Shown: positions 8,001 to 13,401 of the stretch, one piece after another
How the letters are laid out: each line of letters begins with the position of its first letter
Numbering within the stretch: the stretch's first letter is position 1
Assembly (NCBI GenBank): GCA_009923125.1
Contig: RFUD01000019.1
Span: 1-13,514 of the forward strand
From: Planctomycetia bacterium
Lineage (GTDB): Bacteria; Planctomycetota; Planctomycetia; Pirellulales; UBA1268
Length of the DNA stretch: 13,514 bases
Reading direction: 5' to 3'
The notes under the pieces: generated by a model
Told to the model about the DNA's origin: nothing
Databases searched by the model: none
What the model saw: the letters and a program-made list of their open reading frames with translations, nothing else
Position numbers and translations under genes: made by a program

Positions 8001-11000
8001 CTGGAACAACGCGATCGCCTTCGCCAACGCCAGGCTGACCGCCAGCTACTCCTTCACCGGCAATCCGCAGGCCGTGGACTCGAACACCGTGGATGCGGTG
8101 GCTTGGAGGCGCTCGGCCGTCGGACAGTATCCCGACCTCTACTACTCGGTCCGGGAAAGCACGACCCGGTCGCGGCTGTACCGGGCCAATCCCGCCGATG
8201 GCTCCGCCGCCGCCCCCAACCCAAATCCCAACGGGTACGGGCTGCGGGGCGTCATCCAGGACCCGCTCACCTCACTGGGCAACGTCACCGGCATGGCGTA
8301 CGTGGGCACGACGCTCTACGGCGTCGATACCAACGGCTATCTGTTCAGGATCAACGTCGGCAACGGCGCCGCCACGTTGATCGACATCGACCCGACCACC
8401 GACGCCGACGCCAACCCGCTCACGCCGGACAACCTGCCCGGCGTCCAGTTCGCCGGGCTGGCGATCGGCCCGCAGAACCTCGCCGGCGGAACGCTGGCGA
8501 ACGCGCTGTTCGCGATCGACACCACCGGCCGGCTGTACGCGTTCGACACGACCGGCAACCAGTTGCCGGTGTTCGACGCCGACGGTGACGGCGTCGCCGA
8601 AGCGACGTCGGTCGCCACCGGCGCCGGGGGCGCGACGGGCCTCGCCTTCTCGCCGCTCGACGTGAATCTCTGGCACCCGACCACCCGGCGGGCCACCGAT
8701 GCGGGCCACGGCATCAACACGCCCCCCGACCTCACCCGCCCGACCACCGCGCGGCAGCCCGTGACCGACGGCCAGGGCAACGTCCGCTCGTTCGCCGAAT
8801 CGGCAGGCGGCGCGAGCATGTACTTCGGCCTCGAGCAGTTCGCCAACGCCCCGACGCCGTACCTCAACTACCAGTCCGCGGCCGGGCAGTTCGGGGTGAT
8901 CAACTCGCAGTGGCAGCAGGATCTGTCGACGAACACGGCGATCCAGAACAACTACAACCTGCCCGGCGGCGCGTACGGCAGCCTGACCACGAACGCCTTC
9001 AGCCTGTTCGGCTACACCTACACCGACAAGCCGACGCTGTACTTCAACTACTGGCTCGAGACGCAAGAAGCGGCCAGCAAGACCGACGGCATGCGGGACA
9101 GCGCCCGCGTCTTCGTCTCCACCGACGGCGGCCTGACGTGGGAGGTGATCGCGAGCAACAATTCGGTCAAGTCGGCCGCCGACACGAGCGATGCGGAACT
9201 GCCGGCCTTCGCGTCGGTGTCGTCAAAGGCGTCGAACGATGCGGTGATCACCAACCAGCACGTCCAGGAGCTGTTCGACTCCGGCTCGTGGCGACAGGCC
9301 CGGGTCGATCTCGGCCGCTACGCGGGCAACCCCAACATCCGGCTGCGGTTCGATTTCAGCACGGCGGGTGAGTTCGACCCCACGGCCCGGGACGCCGCCG
9401 GCAATCTGCTCAACGACATCGCGGGCCCCGCCAACCAGACCGGGAACTTCAACGACTCGGAGCGCGGCCAGAACAACCAGTTCGAGGGCTTCTACGTCGA
9501 CGACATCATCGTCGGCTTCGCGGAGCGCGGCGAGATGGTGACGGGGGCCGTGGCCGGGCAGACCGCGTTCACCGACCTGGGGACCGCGCCCTTCAACACG
9601 CCGACCGCGGGCACCCTCACCGTGCCGGCCCAGGCGCTCACCGGCGCCTACCAGCTCGAGATCCGCCGCGGCACCACGTACGGCGTCGCCAACGATCCGC
9701 TCACCGGCGCCGTGGGCATCCTCCAACAGCTGGACACGAACGCCAACCTCGTGCCGGGCAATCCGCTCCAGCCCAACGTCACGCCGCAGGGCAACCCGTT
9801 CGCCGCCGGCTGGGTGGGCGACGCGAACACCGAGCGGCAGCAGGGGCAGTTCCTGATCCAGAACAACGTGATCTCCGCAGCCGCCCAGTACGGCGTCAAC
9901 ATCGACGCCGCGGCCCGGGACCCGCGGACCAACGCCCCGATCCCCGGGGTGCCGCAGTTCTTCCCGGTGGTCAACAACCCGCTGACCGGCACCAGCCGGC
10001 TCGTGCCCGGGGTCGTCGTGGCCAACAACGTGGTCACCTCGAGCGGCGGGGCGGGCATCCGCTTCAGCGGCGACCCGAACACCGGATCGGTGCCGACCGC
10101 GGCGGTGTCCTACGCACGGATCGTGAACAACACGATCCACGGCGGCGCCAATCCGGGCGGCATCGGCGTGGACATCGGCGAGAACGCCGGGCCCACGCTG
10201 ATGAACAACGTGTTCGCGAGCCTGGCCACGGGCGTCAGCGTGGACGCCTCGAGCCGGCTCGACACGGCGGGCAACCAGCGGACGGTGATCACCACGTCGG
10301 CGTTCTTCGCCGTCGGCACGCAGGTGTCCGCGGGCGCGGTGCAGACGCAGGCCCTGACCCTCGCGGCCAACCCGTTCGTGAACGCGGCGGCCGGCAACTT
10401 CTACCCCGTGGCCAACTCCGCGATCGTGGACAGCGCCCTCAACGCCCTGGCCGACCGGGCCGAATACACGGTGGTCACGTCGCCGATCGGCGTGCCGCCG
10501 TCCCCGGTGATCGCGCCCGACCGCGACCTGTTCGGGCAGTTGCGCAGCGACGATCCCTCGCAGGCCAGCGCCCCGGGCCTCGGCAGCAACGTGTTCAAGG
10601 ACCGCGGGGCGATCGACCGGGTCGATTTCGCGAAGCCCTTCCTCGGCCTCGTCGCGCCCCTCGACGGCAGCGCGATCGACAACGCCGCGGCTCCCGACGT
10701 CGTGTTGCTCAAGGGGAACGACGCCCGCGGCGTGACGCAGTTCGCCCTGCAGCTCACCGACGTGGGCGCCGGCATCGACCGCACGACCGTGGTCGCGGCC
10801 GCGTTCACCCTCGAGCGGGACGGCACCACGCTGGTCGAGGGCAGCGATTACGTGTTCCGCTACCTGGAGACGACCAATCGCGTCGTCTTCGAGGCGGCGG
10901 CCGTGTTCGGCACGGGCAACTACCGGATCCTGGTCAACCAGACGGCCGGCGTGAACATGATCGCCGACCTCGCCGGCAACCCGCTGCTGCCGAACAAGAC

Positions 11001-12756
11001 CGACGGCACGGCGTCGTTCGGCATCACGCTGGCCCAGGCGCCGGGCATCCCCTCGGGCGTGACGGGCACGGCCGGCGACCGGCAGGTGTCGCTGACGTGG
11101 ATCGCCCCGAGCGACATCGGCACCTCGGCGATCACCGACTACGTGGTCGAATACAGCACCGACGGCGGCACGTCGTGGACCGCCTTCCCGCATGCCGCCT
11201 CGGCCGCCGCGAGCATCGTGGTCACGGGATTGAACAACGGCACGCCGTACGTGTTCCGGGTCGCCGGCATCAACACGGCGGGCCAGGGCGAGTTCTCGCC
11301 CCCGTCGAGTGCCGTGACTCCGCAGCCCCTGCCCCCGTCGGCGCCGACGGGTGTCGTCGGCACGCCGCTCGACGGCGCCGTGGCCGTCGCCTGGACCGCG
11401 CCCTTCGACGGCGGCTCCCCGATCACCGACTACGAGGTGCAGGTGAGCATCGACGGCGGCACGAACTGGCAGCCGGTCGCCGACGGCGTGTCGACCGCCA
11501 CGGGCACGACGGTGTCGGGGCTCGTGAACGGCACCGCCTACACGTTCCGCGTCGCCGCCAGGAACGCCAACGGGCTCGGCCCCTACTCCGGGGCCTCGGC
11601 TCCGGCCACGCCGTTCGCGCCGGCTTCGGCGCCGACGATCACCAGCGTCGTCGGCTTCGACGCCTCGGTGGGCCTCACCTGGTCCACGCCCGGCTCGACC
11701 GGCGGCTCGCCGATCACCGGCTACATCGTCGAGCACACGAGCACGAGGGGCACGGCCACCGTCGCCGTCGGCGTCGTCAACGCGGCCACGATCACCGGGC
11801 TGGTGAACGGCACGGCCTACACGTTCCGCGTGCAGGCCGTGACGGCGTTCGGCAGCGGACTGCAGTCCGCGCCGACCGCGGCCGTGACACCGCTGGCCCT
11901 GCCCGGCGCGCCCACCGGGGCGCTCGCCCTCGGCGCGAACCAGGGCGCGTATGTGGCGTTCGAGGATCCGGCCGACACCGGCGGCCTGCCGATCACGGGC
12001 TACCTGATCCGGCACACCAGCGCCCGCGGCACCGTGACGGTCGGCGTCGGTCCCTCCACGCCGGCCTTCGTGCCGGGCCTGTTCAACGGCACGGCCTACA
12101 CGTTCGCCGTCGCGGCGGTGACCCAAGCCGGGGCCGGGCCGTTCTCGGCGCCGTCGAACGCGGTCACCCCCGCACCGCAGGCCGCCGCTCCGACGCGGCT
12201 GGCCGGCACGGTCGGCAACGGCAGCGTGTCGCTCCGCTGGACGGCGCCCCGGGCTCGGGGCATCAGCGACTACGTCGTGCAGTACAGCACCGACGGCGGC
12301 CGCACGTGGGAACTGGCCCTCGACGGCACGTCGGGCGCCACCCGCACGCTGCTCACCGGCCTTCCCAACGGCGTGGCGCACACGTTCCGCGTGGCGGCGG
12401 TCGTCAACGGCGTCCTCGGCGCGTTCTCCCGGCCCACCGCGGCGCTGATGCCGTTCGACCGCAACGCCAAGCCCGCGGCGCCCGCGAATCCGCGGGGCGT
12501 CGCCCTGGGACGGGGCATCTACTCGCTCCAGTGGGATGCCGTGGCCCGCAACGACGGCGGCCCGGTGACCGACTACGTGATCCAGTACCGCGTCAACTCC
12601 GCCACGTCCCGCTGGACGACCGCGCGGGACGCGGTGTCGGCCAACGCCTCGGCCACACTGCAGCGGCTCACCGCCCGCCAGGGCTACGTGTTCCGCATCG
12701 CGGCGAAGAACCAGGCGGGCCTCGGCGGCTTCTCCCGAGAGATCACGGTCTCGTAA
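2008..12756 (+). CDS. giant Cys-free mosaic surface protein with matrixin-like protease, beta-helix modules and six Fn3 domains
   Basis: 3582 aa. ATG at 2008 is chosen because it gives MKNRR followed by an Arg-rich leader; a weak GAGA lies 5 nt upstream. A GTG at 1960 would add 16 residues without an obvious gain. Order by residue: basic leader with VERLEDRRVMAF (35-46), an LEPR-like motif; two Ig-like (SbsA/Big_5-like) domains (about 46-285); matrixin-like protease (372-527) with HEIGHALGLVH at 485-495; PPC domain (532-640); D-rich linker ending QFWF (656-669); right-handed beta-helix with three repeated modules (about 672-1335); two PPC-like sandwiches (1390-1551, 1592-1762); propeller-like region (about 1830-2225) with an inserted beta domain (1932-2018); MAM/lectin-like sandwich (2232-2508, STDGGLTW and GFYVDDI); second beta-helix (2612-2815); Ig-like (2878-3010); six Fn3 domains (3012-3582). 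No cysteine occurs anywhere, and there is no membrane anchor or sorting signal at the end. Likely secreted or surface-bound, binding or cleaving an extracellular polymer. The substrate is unknown and the domain edges are estimates. Confidence 0.9.
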   Translation: MKNRRTAPSISDLFHRKHPGRTTRRRREGADSRNVERLEDRRVMAFDLVSAYATTSDSPFFIAGQNAQILTEAPQQVTLRFSPGVALDPTSIASSISIVRSGGAGDGFGAAGAKPDVTVVPGSILVNDVPNQNEVVIRFAETLPDDSYRITVAGGTSGLKTVGGDTLAAASRAIDVRLDLGAYVVSVVPQPTTRAGGSLLQNRDQIDVYFNANDPLNVASAQTPSAYRLFEIDRTTGDAVSPLAPVNPSSVTYDQATGKATLRFSPGAIADDKLYRLQVGAAEALALRGAAVPEGSDANSSFGSAQNLGPLTVAGLTVTGAIQSRTGVATPASGTLLGFPTQPGSIDEPGHRDLPTEIGNDHGNALRSFELNNAVATVAYNFQSNYGVDPQGNQLFNAITETQKQRAREIFELYSRYTGVRFVETAASGITVVTGDMRAIDPTINTAPGGLTGITTTGNLAAIMDSTDNWGDAEYAGRWFQVAMHEIGHALGLVHSYDIPSILGNGLTGEPVFPGDYDTIHLAQLYPANGSDVDLYRFTLPAAGRLTAETVVARPGTVATSKLDSLLTLYREVNGRREIVARNDDSFGRDSFVGLDLEAGTYFVAVSSTGNDRFNPEVSDSGYGGRSDGAYRLELGFQPRSVAATTISDTSGTLLDGDRDGEPGGAFQFWFNTASAAKTVFVDKAAAAGGNGTIATPYNNLKTALDAVAAANTAVPGSRTLMRIVGNALDTPYLVGTDLSNRPLADGGTFNVPAGVTVMIDEGAVFKLRAAIIDVGSSSALVSRAGAALQVLGTPTKTVTFTSYHDDTIGGNSDGVGPGVTGGQWGGIVLRSDSDFATPGGLKTAFVNSISRATFTYGGGQVFVDSQLDSFAPLQLENTRPTVAFNTITGSAGPAISATPNSFEESSGRIGPEIRGNRVTGNSINGLFVKVRTPLGGEPERLDVAARIRSTDIVYVLQDNLLIAGGAGGYVRNGANDIARRSGRLAIDPGVVVKLLGARIELERGTSQLVAEGTPGQNVIFTSLGDPRFGGGGTFDTNGNQPDARVAGDWGGIILQAGSKASIDYAYIAHGGGQTPIEGTLDRFNVIETHQGDLRLAHSRIENNADGAAATDRTGRGRNAAATVFARGAQPVILGNDFRDNLGAVVSINANSLSDIERPDPGRTTGPIGRDGRFDDNRGPLVRDNRLSYTVGAGRPAGGAIQGLQVRGEEITVEGVWDDTDIVHVLQTEIVVHNFHTATGIRLTSQPDASLVVKLAGANAGFTAAGYGLDITDRIGGTVQIVGQPGYPVILTSLADDSVGASLDPLGRLVKDTNTNGAATVPTAGDWRSLRFLPYSNDRNVAIYVEAERAAVGWRDANGQTGSAELLGVLAPNFATGGNTSESAQEKSGDDNRRLGFDVQGAIAWASPGDVDVYAFTGYTGSEVWIDLDKTSTALDSMVELLDAGGTVLARSADVLDSALAAGTTLAAASLTKDAWRGGDYYTVNPKDAGMRVTLPGATLGAQNQYYIRVRSQPRHDASTSKAAYEADLADPTKVNAGATSGAYELRVRLRQRDEKPGSTVRYADIRYPQIGIDVQGLPRNSLLTGETGENSTDANGTLATAQEVGNLLQADHNTIGIAGAISTATDVDWYTFTLNYEQIQNIGGVNSGSKSWAAVFDLDYGDGLRGDFTISVFDSAGKLIFTGRDSDVAADQPGAGQGSDLDDLSRGSLGKLDPFIGSVQLPAGSATGSGAVSPTGAVTTNPALQTRYYVAVSSNRNLPAALDATFRDAATNTLIRLEPISSVQRIVEDHIGYDGYTSGGLPIASTTGAVIDISSTINLSTHVTPFTLSDVTLFVSRGTSLVTVDAMRGGVETVIEANYGANRDIGDLVMRSDGRLYSYAGLANTANTAGRLELVDTGTGVRTTVGNDDIPSPPAATNQTDANLNAVNGGAGTTVQFRLTQQGVVTGSVTGTISYAGDTWTMRTVAGTLVFTPVGTPAGPDSPQTGFVNPNGDVFITWNNAIAFANARLTASYSFTGNPQAVDSNTVDAVAWRRSAVGQYPDLYYSVRESTTRSRLYRANPADGSAAAPNPNPNGYGLRGVIQDPLTSLGNVTGMAYVGTTLYGVDTNGYLFRINVGNGAATLIDIDPTTDADANPLTPDNLPGVQFAGLAIGPQNLAGGTLANALFAIDTTGRLYAFDTTGNQLPVFDADGDGVAEATSVATGAGGATGLAFSPLDVNLWHPTTRRATDAGHGINTPPDLTRPTTARQPVTDGQGNVRSFAESAGGASMYFGLEQFANAPTPYLNYQSAAGQFGVINSQWQQDLSTNTAIQNNYNLPGGAYGSLTTNAFSLFGYTYTDKPTLYFNYWLETQEAASKTDGMRDSARVFVSTDGGLTWEVIASNNSVKSAADTSDAELPAFASVSSKASNDAVITNQHVQELFDSGSWRQARVDLGRYAGNPNIRLRFDFSTAGEFDPTARDAAGNLLNDIAGPANQTGNFNDSERGQNNQFEGFYVDDIIVGFAERGEMVTGAVAGQTAFTDLGTAPFNTPTAGTLTVPAQALTGAYQLEIRRGTTYGVANDPLTGAVGILQQLDTNANLVPGNPLQPNVTPQGNPFAAGWVGDANTERQQGQFLIQNNVISAAAQYGVNIDAAARDPRTNAPIPGVPQFFPVVNNPLTGTSRLVPGVVVANNVVTSSGGAGIRFSGDPNTGSVPTAAVSYARIVNNTIHGGANPGGIGVDIGENAGPTLMNNVFASLATGVSVDASSRLDTAGNQRTVITTSAFFAVGTQVSAGAVQTQALTLAANPFVNAAAGNFYPVANSAIVDSALNALADRAEYTVVTSPIGVPPSPVIAPDRDLFGQLRSDDPSQASAPGLGSNVFKDRGAIDRVDFAKPFLGLVAPLDGSAIDNAAAPDVVLLKGNDARGVTQFALQLTDVGAGIDRTTVVAAAFTLERDGTTLVEGSDYVFRYLETTNRVVFEAAAVFGTGNYRILVNQTAGVNMIADLAGNPLLPNKTDGTASFGITLAQAPGIPSGVTGTAGDRQVSLTWIAPSDIGTSAITDYVVEYSTDGGTSWTAFPHAASAAASIVVTGLNNGTPYVFRVAGINTAGQGEFSPPSSAVTPQPLPPSAPTGVVGTPLDGAVAVAWTAPFDGGSPITDYEVQVSIDGGTNWQPVADGVSTATGTTVSGLVNGTAYTFRVAARNANGLGPYSGASAPATPFAPASAPTITSVVGFDASVGLTWSTPGSTGGSPITGYIVEHTSTRGTATVAVGVVNAATITGLVNGTAYTFRVQAVTAFGSGLQSAPTAAVTPLALPGAPTGALALGANQGAYVAFEDPADTGGLPITGYLIRHTSARGTVTVGVGPSTPAFVPGLFNGTAYTFAVAAVTQAGAGPFSAPSNAVTPAPQAAAPTRLAGTVGNGSVSLRWTAPRARGISDYVVQYSTDGGRTWELALDGTSGATRTLLTGLPNGVAHTFRVAAVVNGVLGAFSRPTAALMPFDRNAKPAAPANPRGVALGRGIYSLQWDAVARNDGGPVTDYVIQYRVNSATSRWTTARDAVSANASATLQRLTARQGYVFRIAAKNQAGLGGFSREITVS
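3121..3588 (+). other. matrixin/metzincin-like zinc protease domain of the giant protein
   Basis: Residues 372-527. An opening strand VAYNFQ (378-383) leads to a helix with QKQRAREIFELYSRYTG, then strand VRFVET, matching the start of matrixin domains. The zinc signature HEIGHALGLVH spans 485-495, with His485, His489 and His495 as ligands and Glu486 as the catalytic base. It is followed by SYD. The closing helix DYDTIHLAQLYP (516-527) matches the Dxx.I..LY end of matrixins. Eight residues after the third His, where matrixins carry the Met-turn methionine, this protein has Leu503 (PSILG). Known members of this fold cleave proteins; activity here is an inference. A PPC domain directly follows, a common partner of secreted proteases. 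Confidence 0.8.
4261..6012 (+). repeat. three divergent copies of a beta-helix module (GTP..FTS..DD..GDWGGI)
   Basis: Protein-level repeats at residues 752-832, 984-1056 and 1250-1335. Each has a hydrophobic VxVxxGxVxKL-type strand, then G(T/Q)P followed by VxFTS or VILTS, a loop rich in Asp, Asn and Gly, and a (GD/GQ)W closing strand: GQWGGIVL, GDWGGIIL and GDWRSLRF. Between copies 1 and 2, and 2 and 3, a second similarity block repeats: GGGQ near LDxF, GP(E/L)(I/V)RxNR, and TDIV(Y/H)VLQ. The full unit is therefore about 230-265 residues. The third copy has lost the GGI ending. The style is that of right-handed parallel beta-helix proteins, often polysaccharide-binding or -cleaving, but no catalytic residues can be assigned. 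Confidence 0.7.
11041..12753 (+). repeat. array of six fibronectin type III domains
   Basis: The C-terminal 571 residues are six Fn3 domains starting near 3012, 3111, 3207, 3301, 3393 and 3488. Each opens with an (A/S)AP(T)-type strand, has a VxLxW-type B strand and closes with NGTxYTFRVxAxN-like F strands. Codons for the conserved NGT block recur at 11230, 11521, 11800, 12079 and 12361, giving spacings of 291, 279, 279 and 282 bases. Domain 4 has Phe where the others have the core Trp (AYVAF). Domains 5 and 6 are the most diverged. Such arrays act as stalks or carbohydrate-binding spacers in bacterial extracellular proteins. Confidence 0.9.
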
Positions 12757-12770
12757 TCCACGGTCCCGTG

Positions 12771-12837
12771 CCGGCCACGACAGTGGTCCGGAGAGGCGGG
12801 GCGCGTCCGCGCCGACTTCCGGGACTGGGGTCACCCC
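12771..12837. other. cluster of small hairpins after the giant gene
   Basis: Starting 15 bases after the TAA: CCGGCCAC (12771-12778) pairs with GTGGTCCGG (12783-12791) as 8 bp with one bulged T and a GACA loop. GGCGC (12800-12804) pairs with GCGCC (12809-12813). GGGG (12827-12830) pairs with CCCC (12834-12837). None is followed by a T-tract, so a canonical plus-strand intrinsic terminator is not visible. The first stem is the best candidate for the 3' end of the giant transcript, by a Rho-dependent or structure-only route. The minus-strand terminator just beyond may also block read-through. Confidence 0.3.
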
Positions 12838-12849
12838 GATCACTCGATG

Positions 12850-12884
12850 AAAAAAGCGGTGGGGGACGTCGTGCCCCCCACCGC
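12850..12884 (-). terminator. intrinsic terminator of the Cys-rich gene
   Basis: On the minus strand GCGGTGGGGG (12884-12875) pairs perfectly with CCCCCACCGC (12865-12856), a 10-bp stem around a 9-nt loop. It is followed by six T residues (12855-12850). It lies about 47 bases past the stop of the minus-strand Cys-rich gene. The T-tract is on that side only, so the orientation is clear. Confidence 0.88.
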
Positions 12885-12931
12885 CTTGGAAGTCCGCGGA
12901 TGGCGGGCTGTCGCCCGCGTGCCGCTCGACG

Positions 12932-13285
12932 TCAGCCCGCGTTGCAGCACGGCTCGGCGGAGCAAGCCGGCTCTTCGCAGCAGCTGGTGCAGCCGCTGGA
13001 GCTGGCGCCGTGGTGGCCGCGGCGACCGGAGAACAGGCCGCGACGGGCGCGCCGGTGGGTCGTCGGGGCGGCGGAGCAGGCCGGCTCGGCAGCGCAGCAG
13101 GCCGGTTCGGCGGCAGCGGCGCAGCCAGGCTCGGCGGCGGCGGCACAACCGGGCTCGGCGGCACAGGCCGGGGCGCAGTCGCAGCCGGTCTGGCCACGGC
13201 GACCGGCGGCGGAAGCGGTGTCGCCGACCAGCAGGCTGGCGGCCACGGCACACAGGATGGCAACGAACGTCGAAAGACGCATCAT
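12932..13285 (-). CDS. small exported cysteine-rich repeat protein
   Basis: 117 aa. The start at 13285 is chosen because GAGGAG (13297-13292) lies 6 nt upstream and the reading frame then begins with a good signal peptide. That peptide has MMR, a hydrophobic core LSTFVAILCAVAASLLVG (4-21) and an ASA-A cleavage-like site at 24-27. A second ATG follows at once and would also fit. The mature part of about 91 residues has 14 cysteines: repeats of CAA(AA)EP(G/A) at 41-70, a basic Arg/His-rich stretch (77-92), then GCTSCCEEPAC and CSAEPCC to the end. I do not recognise a named family. Small secreted proteins of this style occur in planctomycetes, whose walls or envelopes contain disulfide-rich protein. 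A cross-linked envelope component is the most likely role; metal binding is an alternative. An in-frame upstream ATG at 13354 would bury the signal peptide. Confidence 0.8.
   Translation of the reverse strand: MMRLSTFVAILCAVAASLLVGDTASAAGRRGQTGCDCAPACAAEPGCAAAAEPGCAAAAEPACCAAEPACSAAPTTHRRARRGLFSGRRGHHGASSSGCTSCCEEPACSAEPCCNAG
13076..13165 (-). repeat. CAA(AA)EP tandem repeat inside the Cys-rich gene
   Basis: Residues 41-70 consist of four consecutive units: CAAEPG, CAAAAEPG, CAAAAEPAC and CAAEPA. At the DNA level the GCC-GCC-GAG-CC core recurs with small indels in whole codons. Two further half-units, CEEPA and CSAEPC, occur near the C-terminus (103-113). The units differ by two-alanine steps, which suggests slippage-type expansion and possible length variation between strains. 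Confidence 0.8.
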
Positions 13286-13291
13286 CGGAAT

Positions 13292-13297
13292 CTCCTC
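13292..13297 (-). promoter_or_regulatory. ribosome binding site of the Cys-rich gene
   Basis: GAGGAG on the minus strand, 6 nt from the first and 9 nt from the second of two adjacent ATG codons. It is the strongest Shine-Dalgarno sequence in the window and decides the start against the in-frame ATG at 13354. Confidence 0.75.
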
Positions 13298-13322
13298 GGG
13301 AGGAAAGGACCATGTGGCGGTG

Positions 13323-13349
13323 CATGTCCAGCGACACGCGCTGCACATG
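13323..13349 (-). other. leader hairpin upstream of the Cys-rich gene
   Basis: CATGT then CAGCG on the plus strand (13323-13327, 13329-13333) pair with CGCTG then ACATG (13339-13343, 13345-13349). This gives two 5-bp stems split by one mismatch, with a 5-nt loop. It lies 26 bases upstream of the ribosome binding site, within the probable 5' leader. It may be a regulatory leader structure or chance; no known riboswitch is recognised. Confidence 0.3.
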
Positions 13350-13354
13350 GCCAC

Positions 13355-13377
13355 GGCCCGCGGTACACCCGCGGGCC
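13355..13377 (-). terminator. terminator-like hairpin between the two minus-strand genes
   Basis: GGCCCGCGG (13355-13363) is perfectly complementary to CCGCGGGCC (13369-13377) around a 5-nt loop. On the minus strand it falls 17 bases after the stop codon of the partial gene at 13395. No T-tract follows, so termination is uncertain. It could equally be part of the leader of the Cys-rich gene. Confidence 0.4.
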
Positions 13378-13391
13378 ATCAACCGCCCGGC

Positions 13392-13401
13392 ACCCTAGCG
13401 G
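13392..13401 (-). promoter_or_regulatory. weak candidate -10 element of the Cys-rich gene
   Basis: The minus strand reads CCGCTAGGGT here. GCTAGGGT differs by one base from GCTAGAGT in the candidate promoter of the giant gene. It is about 106 bases upstream of the start codon. No -35 box is visible at 16-19 bases, and the element overlaps the TAG stop of the upstream partial gene, so this may be coincidence. Confidence 0.2.

Noticed and set aside
9223..13263. Minus-strand open frame of about 1350 codons reaching into the Cys-rich gene region
   Set aside because: Same mirror effect. It overlaps both the giant gene and, in another frame, the well-supported Cys-rich gene, and its product has shadow-type composition.
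13286..13354. N-terminal extension of the Cys-rich protein from the ATG at 13354
   Set aside because: It would place 23 residues before the signal peptide, and the strong GAGGAG lies after it, next to the ATG at 13285. A cysteine-containing leader peptide was considered but the frame runs straight into the gene without a stop.
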